Below, in pieces: positions 1 through 7,164 of a stretch of DNA of 12,716 nucleotides. The translations under genes and the position numbers were made by a program. Every line of letters begins with the position of its first letter. The stretch's first letter is position 1. The stretch is from assembly GCA_019114265.1 (NCBI GenBank), contig DXFV01000009.1, positions 1 through 12,716 of the forward strand, in the 5' to 3' direction. The DNA comes from Anaerofilum faecale (GTDB taxonomy: Bacteria; Bacillota; Clostridia; Oscillospirales; Ruminococcaceae). The notes beneath the pieces are model-generated. The model ran no database searches. It had not been told where the DNA came from and saw only the letters and a list, made by a program, of their open reading frames with translations.

Positions 1-36
1 TTTTTGAGGTCTTGAGAGCAAAAGGAGGAACCGCTT

Positions 37-2130
37 TTGAACAGCAACGCCGAGCACTTTGGACATTTTGGATGCAATGCCTTTGACGACCGCGTGATGC
101 GCCAGCGCCTGCCGCTGGACGTCTACGAGAGCCTGCGCCGCATCCGCGACGACGGCTGCGCCTGGGATCCGAAGGTGGCCGACGCCGTGGCCGACGCCAT
201 GAAGGACTGGGCCATCGAACTGGGCGCCACCCATTACATCCACTGGTTCAGCCCCATGACGGGGGTGGGCAGCGGCAAGCACGACAGCTTCATCGACGGC
301 ACCCACGCCGGCCAGCCCATCATCAAGTTCAACGGCAAGATGCTGTCCAAGGGCGAGAGCGACGCCTCCAGCTTCCCCTCCGGCGGCCTGCGCGCCACCT
401 TTGAGGCCCGCGGCTACACCACCTGGGACCCCACCTCGCCCGCCTTTGTGCTGGGCACCACCCTGTACATCCCCACCGCCTTCTGCGCCTACACCGGCGA
501 GGCGCTGGACCAGAAGACCCCCGTGCTGCGCTCCAACCAGGCGCTGAACAAGCAGTGCCTGCGTGTGCTGCGCGCGCTGGGCGACACCACCACCGTGTCG
601 GTGCAGCCGACCGTGGGTGCCGAACAGGAGTATTTTCTGGTGGACAAGGCCCTGTTCGACCAGCGCCTGGACCTGAAGGTGGCCGGCCACACCCTGCTGG
701 GCGCCAAGCCGCCCAAGGGGCAGGAGATGGAGGACCACTACTATGGCTCGATCAACGAGCGCGTGCGCGCCTTCATGCGCGAGCTGGACGACGAACTGTG
801 GGCGCTGGGCGTGCCGGCCAAGACCGAGCACAACGAGGTGGCCCCCGGCCAGTATGAGCTGGCCAGCGTCTACGCCACCGCCAACATCGCCTGCGACCAC
901 AACCAGATCATGATGGAGCTGATGCGCAAGGTGGCGCTGCGCCACGGCATGGCCTGCCTGCTGCACGAAAAGCCCTTTGCCGGCATCAACGGCAGCGGCA
1001 AGCACAACAACTGGAGCCTGGTCACCAGCGGCGGCAGGAACCTGCTGGAGCCCACCGACGACCCCGCCTCCAACCTCAGCTTTCTGGTGTTCCTGTGCGC
1101 GGTGCTCACCGCCGTGGACGACTACGCGGACCTTTTGCGCCTGTCGGCCACCTGCCCCGGCAACGAGTTCCGTCTGGGCGGCGGCGAGGCGCCTCCCGCC
1201 ATCATCTCGGTGTTCCTGGGCGAGCCGCTGGAGAAGATGATGGCCGAGATCGCGGCCGGCCATACGCCCGGCAGGAGCGAGCCGGCGCCGCTGCTCACCG
1301 GCGTGAAGAGCCTGCCGCTGCTGATGCTGGACGACAACGACCGCAACCGCACCAGCCCCTTTGCCTTCACCGGCAACAAGTTCGAGTTCCGCATGGTGGG
1401 CTCCAGCCAGAGCATCGGCCTGGCCAACGCGGTGCTGGGCGCTGCGGTGGCCGACGTGCTGCGCAATTTTGCCGACCGCCTGGAGGCCGCCTACGACAAA
1501 TCCGCCTGCGTCTACACGCTGGTGAAGGAGACCTACCAGCAGCACAGCCGCATCATCTTCAACGGCAACAACTACTCCTACGAGTGGGCCAGCGAGGCGC
1601 GCCGCCGCGGCCTGCCCAACCTGCCCACGATGGTGGACGCCGCCGAGGCGTTTGTGGACGAGAAGAACATCCGGATGTTCGAGCGCACCCACGTGTTCAC
1701 CGCCGCCGAGTGCCGCAGCCGCCACGAGATCATGCTGGAGAACTATGCCAAGACCATCCGCATCGACGCGGCCGTGATGCAGGAGATGGTCAACCGCAGC
1801 ATCCTGCCGGCCGCGCTGGCCGAGCTGGGCAAGGTGAGCGAGACCGCCCTGCGCCTGCAGAAGCTGGAGATGCCCTGTGCCGCCGCCAGCAGCGCGGTGA
1901 AGGAGCTGGCCACCCTGGCCGACCGCACCGCCGAGCTGGCCGCCCAGCTGGGCAAGGCGCTGGCCAATATCCCGCACAACGGCGACGCCCGCGAGACGGC
2001 CTGTGCCTACCGCGCCCTGGCCGCCGAGGAGATGGCGCGCCTTCGCTGCGCGGTGGACCAGCTGGAAGAGGCGATGCCGGAGACCGCCTGGCCGATCCCC
2101 GGCTACAGCGACCTGCTGTTCGACCTGTAA
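37..2130 (+). CDS. glnN: Glutamine synthetase, type III (GSIII)
   Basis: Makes glutamine from glutamate, ammonia and ATP in the cytoplasm. At 697 residues it has the usual length of the GSIII class, well above GSI/GSII. Visible landmarks are the GSIII N-terminal signature around NAFDDRVMRQRLP (residues 14-26), FPSGGLRATFEARGYTTWD at about 113-131, the metal/glutamate-site block VGAEQEYF with E196 and E198, INGSGKHNNW at about 318-327 and FRLGGGEAPPAIISVF after it. The C-terminal ~150 residues are the helical GSIII extension. I chose the TTG at 37 because AAGGAGG lies at 22-28, 8 nt upstream, and the protein starts as family members do. It appears monocistronic, with hairpins downstream. Its promoter lies outside the window, so regulation cannot be judged. 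Assignment is firm. Confidence 0.96.
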   Translation: MNSNAEHFGHFGCNAFDDRVMRQRLPLDVYESLRRIRDDGCAWDPKVADAVADAMKDWAIELGATHYIHWFSPMTGVGSGKHDSFIDGTHAGQPIIKFNGKMLSKGESDASSFPSGGLRATFEARGYTTWDPTSPAFVLGTTLYIPTAFCAYTGEALDQKTPVLRSNQALNKQCLRVLRALGDTTTVSVQPTVGAEQEYFLVDKALFDQRLDLKVAGHTLLGAKPPKGQEMEDHYYGSINERVRAFMRELDDELWALGVPAKTEHNEVAPGQYELASVYATANIACDHNQIMMELMRKVALRHGMACLLHEKPFAGINGSGKHNNWSLVTSGGRNLLEPTDDPASNLSFLVFLCAVLTAVDDYADLLRLSATCPGNEFRLGGGEAPPAIISVFLGEPLEKMMAEIAAGHTPGRSEPAPLLTGVKSLPLLMLDDNDRNRTSPFAFTGNKFEFRMVGSSQSIGLANAVLGAAVADVLRNFADRLEAAYDKSACVYTLVKETYQQHSRIIFNGNNYSYEWASEARRRGLPNLPTMVDAAEAFVDEKNIRMFERTHVFTAAECRSRHEIMLENYAKTIRIDAAVMQEMVNRSILPAALAELGKVSETALRLQKLEMPCAAASSAVKELATLADRTAELAAQLGKALANIPHNGDARETACAYRALAAEEMARLRCAVDQLEEAMPETAWPIPGYSDLLFDL

Positions 2131-2186
2131 ATCCGACAAAAATCGTCACAAAACGGCATCTTTTTTGAATATTTTCTTAAATTTTA

Positions 2187-2220
2187 CGGCGAGGGCTGGC
2201 AGCTCTCGCCGTTCTCTGTT
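2187..2220 (+). terminator. Possible terminator 1 after glnN
   Basis: A hairpin with arms CGGCGAGGGC (2187-2196) and GCTCTCGCCG (2202-2211), one G-T pair and a 5-nt loop. The following TTCTCTGTT is only a weak T-tract, so termination here may be partial. It lies 56 nt after the glnN stop. Confidence 0.55.
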
Positions 2221-2231
2221 ACTATATAAAG

Positions 2232-2262
2232 AAAAGGGCCGCCTGTCAGTGCGCCCTTTTTT
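2232..2262 (+). terminator. Terminator 2 between glnN and the binding-protein gene
   Basis: AAAAGGGC (2232-2239) pairs with GCCCTTTT (2253-2260), and T residues continue to 2262. The A-run/T-run symmetry makes it usable in both directions, and it stands in tandem with the hairpin at 2187. The rest of 2131-2353 holds the AT-rich stretch ACTATATAAA (2221-2230), which resembles a -10 box but has no convincing -35, and no gene. Confidence 0.6.
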
Positions 2263-2353
2263 CGGGAATATACCGGGCAGCGGAGCCATACGCTGTTACC
2301 GAAACGATAGAAAAGCGGCGCGGCCGTTTGCGGCTGTGCCGGGGAGGAAAGCA

Positions 2354-3919
2354 ATGCAGCGAATGTTTGCAGGTGTGCTGTGCGCCGTCGTGCTGGTGTG
2401 CATGGTGCTGCTGACCGGCTGCGGGGGACAAGGCCTCGTCACCTTCACCTGGCAGGTGGAGGGGATGCCCACCAGCCTGGACCCGCAGCTGGCGTCGAAT
2501 GTGTGTGAGAAAACCGCGGCTGCGCATCTGTTCCGCGGCCTGATGAAGCTGGATGAAAACGGCACGCCGGTCCCGGACTGTGCCGATACGGTGGAGGTCT
2601 CGTCCGACGGCCTCACCTACACCTTCCGCCTGAAGGACGATCTGTGGTTCCACAGCTACGACGAGGAGGAGTTTGCCGCCGCCGAGGTGACGGCGGAGGA
2701 CTTCGTGTTCGGCCTGCAGCGGGTGTTCCTGCCGGCCACCGAGTCCCCCTATGCCGCCGAGCTGGCGGGCATTGCGGGCAGCGAGGCGGTGCTGGCGGGG
2801 GGCGACGCGTCGCAGCTGGGGGTGACTGCGCCCGACTCCAAAACGGTGCAGATCCGCCTGTCCGCGCCGGACGACACCTTCCTGGCGCGCCTGTGCACGC
2901 CGGGCGCGATGCCCTGCGACAGAGAATTTTTCGAGAGCACCCGCGGCGCCTACGGCCTGGGCAAGAGCACGCTGTACACCAACGGCGATTTTTATCTGTA
3001 CAACTGGGCCGACGAGGGCGTCTTTCTGCGCCGCCAGGACGCGCCGTCCGGCGCGGTGAACAACCTGCGCCTTGTGCTGGCCGACAGCACCGAAACCCTC
3101 ACCGGCCTTGCGCTGCTGGACGAGGAAAAGCAGAGCGGCGTCGAGATGCGGGGCGAGATCCCGGAGGGGTATGCCGCCCAGCGTTTCGAGGCCACCACCT
3201 GGGCCATGATCTTCAACACCGCGAACGGCGATTTCTCCAATCTGTCGATCCGCCAGGGTATCGCACAGGTGCTGCGGGATGCCCTGGCCACCGAGCTGCC
3301 GGGCCCGCTGTACAGCACGGCCGACGGCCTGATCCCGCAGAGCATGCCCATGCCGGACGGCGGCAGCCATGCCGGGGATGCGGTGCCGGATTTCGGCGAT
3401 GCCGAAACCCTCTATCGCCAGGGCCTGTCCCAGCTGGGCAAAACAAAGCTCAGCGATGTGACGGTGCTGCTGCCGGAGGATGAAGAAGTGGCCGCCGCCT
3501 TCGAGACCGCGAACCAGCAGCTGCAGCGCCGGCTGTCGGCCTTTTTCTCGGTGAAACAGTTGCCGGAGGAGGAGCTGGAAGCGGTGCTGGAGAGCGGGGA
3601 ATACCAGCTGGTGCTGCTGCCGCTTTCCTCGTCCGAGGGAGACCCGGCCGTCTTTCTGGAAAGCCTGCTGGGCGAAGGAAGCGTCACCCGCTGGCAGAAC
3701 GCCGGGCTGGAGCAGGAGCTGTCCCACAACCGCACGCTCCCCGCGGCCGACCGCACCGCGCCGCTTTTGCAGATGGAGCAGCAGATCATGAATCAGGCGG
3801 TGGCGGTGCCGATCTGGTTCGAACAGACCGCCTTTGTCACGCTGAAAGGCTGGCAGGACGTGATCTATTCGCCGTTCGGGCCGCGTCTGGATGTGCGCAG
3901 TGCGGTCTGGAACGGATGA
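2354..3919 (+). CDS. Peptide-type ABC transporter substrate-binding lipoprotein (SBP_bac_5/OppA-like)
   Basis: A 521-residue extracytoplasmic solute-binding protein. Residues 5-20 are a hydrophobic signal segment ending in the lipobox L20-T-G-C23, so C23 should be the lipid-anchored mature N-terminus. The mature part has the OppA/DppA family run: SLDPQLASN, HLFRGLMKLDENG, SSDGLTYTFRLKDDLWF and VTAEDFVFGLQR followed by SPYA. I chose the ATG at 2354, preceded by GGGGAGG at 2341-2347; the open frame extends further upstream but that part lacks any such signal. It is slightly shorter than classical OppA (about 540). No permease or ATPase gene is nearby, so this is an orphan binding protein that either serves a transporter elsewhere or acts as a sensor. 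Substrate is inferred to be an oligopeptide from family only. Confidence 0.88.
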   Translation: MQRMFAGVLCAVVLVCMVLLTGCGGQGLVTFTWQVEGMPTSLDPQLASNVCEKTAAAHLFRGLMKLDENGTPVPDCADTVEVSSDGLTYTFRLKDDLWFHSYDEEEFAAAEVTAEDFVFGLQRVFLPATESPYAAELAGIAGSEAVLAGGDASQLGVTAPDSKTVQIRLSAPDDTFLARLCTPGAMPCDREFFESTRGAYGLGKSTLYTNGDFYLYNWADEGVFLRRQDAPSGAVNNLRLVLADSTETLTGLALLDEEKQSGVEMRGEIPEGYAAQRFEATTWAMIFNTANGDFSNLSIRQGIAQVLRDALATELPGPLYSTADGLIPQSMPMPDGGSHAGDAVPDFGDAETLYRQGLSQLGKTKLSDVTVLLPEDEEVAAAFETANQQLQRRLSAFFSVKQLPEEELEAVLESGEYQLVLLPLSSSEGDPAVFLESLLGEGSVTRWQNAGLEQELSHNRTLPAADRTAPLLQMEQQIMNQAVAVPIWFEQTAFVTLKGWQDVIYSPFGPRLDVRSAVWNG

Positions 3920-3938
3920 GCAAAGGGAGGAAAACGCG

Positions 3939-4187
3939 ATGCAGCGCATCACACACCGGGAAAACGGCGCCATCACCGTGACCGACGCCGCCCAGGCGGC
4001 CGAGAAGCTGGCGCGGTTCGAGGATCTGTGCGAACAGCTGGAGGCGCAGCAGGAGCAGATCGGCGCCCAGCTGGCCGCACTGCGGGCCGCCGGCAAGGAA
4101 AAGACCGCCCGTTTCCGCGAGCTGATGGGGCAGAAGCTGGTGAACGCCAGCACCATCGGCCTGCTGAAGGGCAGCGGCCTTCTGTGA
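3939..4187 (+). CDS. Small coiled-coil protein of unknown function
   Basis: An 82-residue soluble protein. RBS AAAGGGAGG (3922-3930) lies 8 nt before the ATG, and the start is 19 nt after the binding-protein stop, so the two are probably co-transcribed. Residues ~16-50 are rich in A/E/Q/L with heptad-like spacing (EKLARFEDLCEQLEAQQEQI), predicting a coiled coil. A basic stretch with GKEKTARFRELMGQKL follows, and the protein ends GLLKGSGLL. I do not recognise a catalytic motif. The KTARFRELMGQKL part resembles small hypothetical proteins common in clostridial genomes and prophages, but this is recollection, not a search result. No signal peptide or membrane segment is visible. The terminator at 4203 closes the unit. 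Confidence 0.75.
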   Translation: MQRITHRENGAITVTDAAQAAEKLARFEDLCEQLEAQQEQIGAQLAALRAAGKEKTARFRELMGQKLVNASTIGLLKGSGLL

Positions 4188-4202
4188 CAGAAAAAGAGAA
4201 GC

Positions 4203-4242
4203 AAGCGGGGAGGCCTTCTGCACCGAAGCCCTCCCCGCTTTT
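4203..4242 (+). terminator. Strong terminator closing the glnN-side genes
   Basis: An 11-bp GC-rich stem, AAGCGGGGAGG (4203-4213) with CCTCCCCGCTT (4230-4240), is continued inward by CTTC/GAAG after one C/C mismatch. TT follows at 4241-4242. On the minus strand a T-rich stretch follows after a short gap, so it may also serve the convergent spoIIR transcript. Confidence 0.8.
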
Positions 4243-4272
4243 CTGCATGATGGAAGCCGCCCCCGCCGAAAG

Positions 4273-4318
4273 CCTTCCCCTGGAGGGGAAGGTGCCCCGC
4301 AAAGCGGGGCGGATGAGG
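4273..4318 (+). repeat. REP-like double-hairpin intergenic element
   Basis: Two adjacent short hairpins: CCTTCCCC-TGGA-GGGGAAGG (4273-4292) and GCCCCGC-AAA-GCGGGGC (4294-4310), followed by the tail GGATGAGG (4311-4318). This architecture (a CCTTCCCC hairpin, a second variable GC hairpin, then GGATGAGG) resembles a dispersed palindromic repeat I associate with GC-rich gut Clostridia. Only one copy is in this window, so repetitiveness is inferred. It sits between convergent genes, a usual site for such elements. Confidence 0.6.
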
Positions 4319-4375
4319 TCGAAGCCGCGCCGCTTGCGCAAAGTCCATGCGGATCTTCCCGCAGAGCGGAAAAAA

Positions 4376-5023
4376 TCAGCATCCGTCGTACACCGGCAGC
4401 TCTCTCGTCAGCCGCTGGAAAAACTCCACCACCGCGAATTTGATCTCGTATCCGCTCTGCAGCACCATCTGCTGCTGTTCGGTGTAGATGGTGGTTTCCT
4501 CGTCAGGCTCGGCGGCGGGAAGGCAGAGCGGCGGGAACAGCACGCACCACCAGTTTTTCCCCTCGGCCGGTCCGATGTCCACCCGCAGCGCGTCGTACTG
4601 CCCGGCCGGCATGGTGAAGTTGTCGTAGTGGGTGGTGGCGAAGTACATCCGGGTCAGGTACACCTTTGCGGTGTAGGGGCTGCCGCGCTGGTCCAGCGTG
4701 TCCTGCGCCGCCTGCTGCAGCGTGCCCAGATCGGCCTTGGCCATCTGTTCGGCGGTGTAGAGGCTGTCGGCCCCCTCGAACAGCTCTGCTGCCGCCTCCA
4801 CCACCGCGTCCCGCACCGCCAGCTTGTCGGCCTGGTCGACGGCGGAATCGCTGGCCGCCCGGATGTGCAGCCGCAGCGTGGTGTCGCGGATCTGGCCGCA
4901 GACGTCGGAAAAGCTGGCGGTGGAGGTGATAACGGCTGCCAGCACAAGGCCCAGCCCCAGCGCGATCTCAAAGCGGCCGATGCGTCCCAGCGGCCGGTTC
5001 CAGCGGAATGTACCCAATTTCAT
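4376..5023 (-). CDS. spoIIR: Stage II sporulation protein R
   Basis: SpoIIR is the forespore-made signalling protein that triggers SpoIIGA to process pro-sigma-E in the mother cell. The 215-residue product has an N-terminal membrane or signal segment (about 17-38, IALGLGLVLAAVITSTASF), the family motif RLHIRAASDS at 51-60 with a following DQADKLAVRDAV, and the diagnostic GKNWWCVLFPPLC at 155-167. It is the last gene of the minus operon, 88 bp after ispE. ATG at 5021-5023 is preceded by AAAGGA (5041-5036 on the minus strand) at a long 12-nt spacing, and that site lies partly in a hairpin arm. Family members are usually sigma-F dependent; I could not find a good sigma-F promoter. Identification is strong. 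Confidence 0.92.
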   Translation of the reverse strand: MKLGTFRWNRPLGRIGRFEIALGLGLVLAAVITSTASFSDVCGQIRDTTLRLHIRAASDSAVDQADKLAVRDAVVEAAAELFEGADSLYTAEQMAKADLGTLQQAAQDTLDQRGSPYTAKVYLTRMYFATTHYDNFTMPAGQYDALRVDIGPAEGKNWWCVLFPPLCLPAAEPDEETTIYTEQQQMVLQSGYEIKFAVVEFFQRLTRELPVYDGC

Positions 5024-5072
5024 AAAAACAGCACGTCCTTTCCCTGCGGATATCCACAGGATGGACGTGCTG
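5024..5072 (-). terminator. Terminator-like hairpin with T-run directly before spoIIR
   Basis: On the minus strand CAGCACGTCC (5072-5063) pairs perfectly with GGACGTGCTG (5038-5029), and TTTTT (5028-5024) follows and abuts the spoIIR ATG. The loop holds a second stem, CCTGTGG (5060-5054) with CCGCAGG (5049-5043), closed by ATAT. Its central U-G pair is allowed in minus-strand RNA but is a C/A mismatch on the plus strand, so the minus RNA is the better folder. It can terminate ispE transcripts and masks part of the spoIIR RBS. Confidence 0.65.
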
Positions 5073-5093
5073 CTCTGTCTTTATGCAGGCGGG

Positions 5094-5110
5094 GCGGAAA
5101 ATTTTTCCGC
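5094..5110. repeat. Short palindrome after the ispE stop codon
   Basis: GCGGAAAA (5094-5101) and TTTTCCGC (5103-5110) form a near-perfect palindrome starting one base past the ispE stop codon. On the minus strand it is followed by CCCC, not T residues, so it is a poor terminator alone. It may protect the 3' end of the ispE message. Confidence 0.4.
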
Positions 5111-5111
5111 T

Positions 5112-5993
5112 TCACCGCTGTATGGCGCGGGGTACCACGCGGGGGCCTCCCCGGGTGGGACGCTGTACGTACACCTGGCGGTACTTTTCCCGCAGGGCGG
5201 CGGCCGCGTTTTGGGCGGCCTCCTCGCGGTCGAACACGCCGAACACCGCCGCGCCGCTGCCGGTCATCAGGCTGGCCAGCGCGCCGTGCCGGTCCAGGAT
5301 CTCGCGGATGGGGCCGTTGTGGCGGGATTCCGAGCATTCCTCCAGCGCGTTGCCCATCGCGGCGGCCAGTGCGTGCAGGTCGTTTGCCCGCACCGCCGCC
5401 TCGGCCGCGTCGCCGTCCGGGTGCAGGCGGCTGCCCATCCGGTCGTACCGCGCAAAGGCGGCCGGGGTGCTGATCCCCGCCGCCGGCATGCAGACGGTGA
5501 ACCAGCAGTCGGGGCAGGGGGGCAGCGCCTTCATCAGGTCGCCCACGCCCTTCACCCGGGCGGTGCCGCCCAGCAGGGCAAACGGCACGTCGGCCCCGAT
5601 GGAGGCCCCCAGCGCGCACAGCTCGCTCATCGACAGCCGCGCGTCGTACAGGCGGTTCAGCCCCACCAGCACGCCCGCCGCGTCGGCGCTGCCGCCCGCC
5701 ATCCCGGCGCGCACCGGCACCGCCTTGCGGATCTCGATGTCCACCCCGGCCAGCAGCCCGGTGTAGTGGAAAAAGGCCAGCGCCGCCTTGATGGCGGTGT
5801 TGGAGTCGTTCGCCGGCACCCGGCTGCCGGGCAGGCGCAGGGTCAGGTCGTGGCTTTTGCGCAGCAGGATGGTCTCATACAGGTCGATGGTCTGCATCAG
5901 CATGTCCAGGCTGTGGTAGCCGTTGGGTTCCAGCCCCACCACATCCAGCGTCAGGTTCAGCTTGGCCGGAGCCAGTACGATCACCGGTTTCAC
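5112..5993 (-). CDS. ispE: 4-diphosphocytidyl-2-C-methyl-D-erythritol kinase
   Basis: GHMP-family kinase that phosphorylates CDP-methylerythritol at the 2-hydroxyl with ATP, the fourth step of the MEP pathway to isoprenoids; cytoplasmic. At 293 residues it has the usual length. Landmarks: APAKLNL at 8-14, GYHSLDMLMQTIDL at 25-38, the glycine-rich ATP loop PVRAGMAGGSADAA at 93-106, DVPF at 135-138 and the C-terminal MTGSGAAVFG at 243-252. R96 stands where many homologues have a small residue. The start is GTG (5993-5991), preceded by AAAGGA at an 11-nt spacing; this start gives the normal N-terminus. It lies 19 bp after the DUF362 gene, so it is probably in the same transcript. The last ~15 residues (RPTRGGPRVVPRAIQR) are a basic tail beyond the conserved fold. 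Confidence 0.95.
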   Translation of the reverse strand: MKPVIVLAPAKLNLTLDVVGLEPNGYHSLDMLMQTIDLYETILLRKSHDLTLRLPGSRVPANDSNTAIKAALAFFHYTGLLAGVDIEIRKAVPVRAGMAGGSADAAGVLVGLNRLYDARLSMSELCALGASIGADVPFALLGGTARVKGVGDLMKALPPCPDCWFTVCMPAAGISTPAAFARYDRMGSRLHPDGDAAEAAVRANDLHALAAAMGNALEECSESRHNGPIREILDRHGALASLMTGSGAAVFGVFDREEAAQNAAAALREKYRQVYVQRPTRGGPRVVPRAIQR

Positions 5994-6012
5994 ACGCAGG
6001 TCAGTCCTTTCT

Positions 6013-7164
6013 TCACAGATTAAACAGAGCGCCCAGCGGCCGGTAGACGTCGATGGCCTTCACCGGGCACATCTCGTGGCAGCAGAAGCAGCGGATGCAC
6101 CGCGCGGGCAGGATCTGCGCCTTGCCGTTTTCCACCCGGATGGTCTTTTGCGGGCAGATCTCGGCGCACTTTCCGCATCCGATGCAGCCGCTGCGCCGCA
6201 CCCTGGGCCGGGGCGCGGCAAAGCGGGTGATGGCGGGCGCCGCCCACCGCAGGCCGCGGGGGAATCGGTTGGTGAAGTCCAGCCGCACCGCCCCCGACGG
6301 CAGCTTCCAGCCGGGGATCGGCTGTGCCAGCGCGGTGTCGCCGCACAGGCGGCGTTCGTCCAGCGCGGCCGGGCACAGGCCCAGCTTCATCCCGCCGGCC
6401 AGATAGGGCACGCTGTCGGGCGCAAGGCCCATCATCCGGCAGACCGCCAGGTCGATCCCCCAGGCGTCCTCGCCGCCGATCAGGCAGCCTACCCTGCGCG
6501 GGGTTCCGCCGGCCGGGCCGTCCCCCTCCATCGCCAGCACCGCGTCCATCACCACGAGGTCGGGCCGCACGCACTGCCATACCTCGGCCATCATCCGGCC
6601 AAAGCGCTCGCGGTCGGGGAACCGCATGTGCAGCTCGGCCTTCTGCAGGCCGGGGATGCAGCCGAACAGGTTCTTCACCGCGCCGGTCATGCCGGTCATC
6701 ACGTGAGTTTTCATCTTGGGCAGGTCGATGAGGAAATCGGCCTCCAGCACCGGGCGGATGAGGTTGAACTCCTGCACGAGGCCGCCGCCGGTCTTGCGCG
6801 GCCCGAATTCGCACGCATCGTAGAGCGCCGCGCCCTCCTCCTCGCACACCTGCGCAAGGCCGCTGGCGCGGTAGATGCCGTGCAGCACCGCCGGGGTGTA
6901 GACGCCGCCGGGGGAATCGGCCAGCGTGATCTGCTGTGCGCCGCGCCGCTTCACCGCCCGGATCACCGCCCGCACCACCGCGGGATGGGTGGTCACGGCG
7001 TGCTCGGGCGGGTGCTTGGCCAGCAGGTTCGGCTTGAGGGTCACGTTGGCAGCGGGCCCGATCCGTCCGGCGGCGGGGCAGGCGGCAAAGATGCGCTCCA
7101 CCGCCGCGTCCACCGCCGCCTGGTCGGCGTAATCGGGCAGGGAACAGAACAGGATCTCATTCAT
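6013..7164 (-). CDS. DUF362 protein with C-terminal 2x[4Fe-4S] ferredoxin domain
   Basis: A 383-residue DUF362-family protein. The DUF362 part shows TLKPNLL (42-48), TTHPAVVRAVI (58-68), DSPGGVYTP (83-91), LPKMKTHVMTG followed by GAVKNLFG (148-168) and DAVLAMEGDGPAGG (207-220). Residues 327-337 (CIGCGKCAEIC) and 356-366 (CIRCFCCHEMC) are two CxxCxxCxxxC clusters, expected to bind two [4Fe-4S] centres. The role is presumably electron transfer; the reaction of DUF362 proteins is not established. Start ATG (7164-7162) overlaps the aminotransferase stop by 8 bp, with a GGAAAAGGGA purine run upstream, indicating translational coupling. No signal peptide, so cytoplasmic. Confidence 0.9.
   Translation of the reverse strand: MNEILFCSLPDYADQAAVDAAVERIFAACPAAGRIGPAANVTLKPNLLAKHPPEHAVTTHPAVVRAVIRAVKRRGAQQITLADSPGGVYTPAVLHGIYRASGLAQVCEEEGAALYDACEFGPRKTGGGLVQEFNLIRPVLEADFLIDLPKMKTHVMTGMTGAVKNLFGCIPGLQKAELHMRFPDRERFGRMMAEVWQCVRPDLVVMDAVLAMEGDGPAGGTPRRVGCLIGGEDAWGIDLAVCRMMGLAPDSVPYLAGGMKLGLCPAALDERRLCGDTALAQPIPGWKLPSGAVRLDFTNRFPRGLRWAAPAITRFAAPRPRVRRSGCIGCGKCAEICPQKTIRVENGKAQILPARCIRCFCCHEMCPVKAIDVYRPLGALFNL

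Noticed and set aside
2246..4348. 700-codon open frame on the minus strand
   Set aside because: It lies opposite the lipoprotein gene and the small coiled-coil gene. Its translation is rich in R, H, Q and G with no recognisable domain, as expected for an antisense frame in GC-rich DNA. The plus-strand genes have clear family motifs and RBSs.
5062..5086. Sigma-F-type promoter for spoIIR using the TGCATA at 5087-5082 (minus strand)
   Set aside because: The -35-like box is fair, but no GGnnAnA-type -10 lies at the required 14-16 nt spacing.
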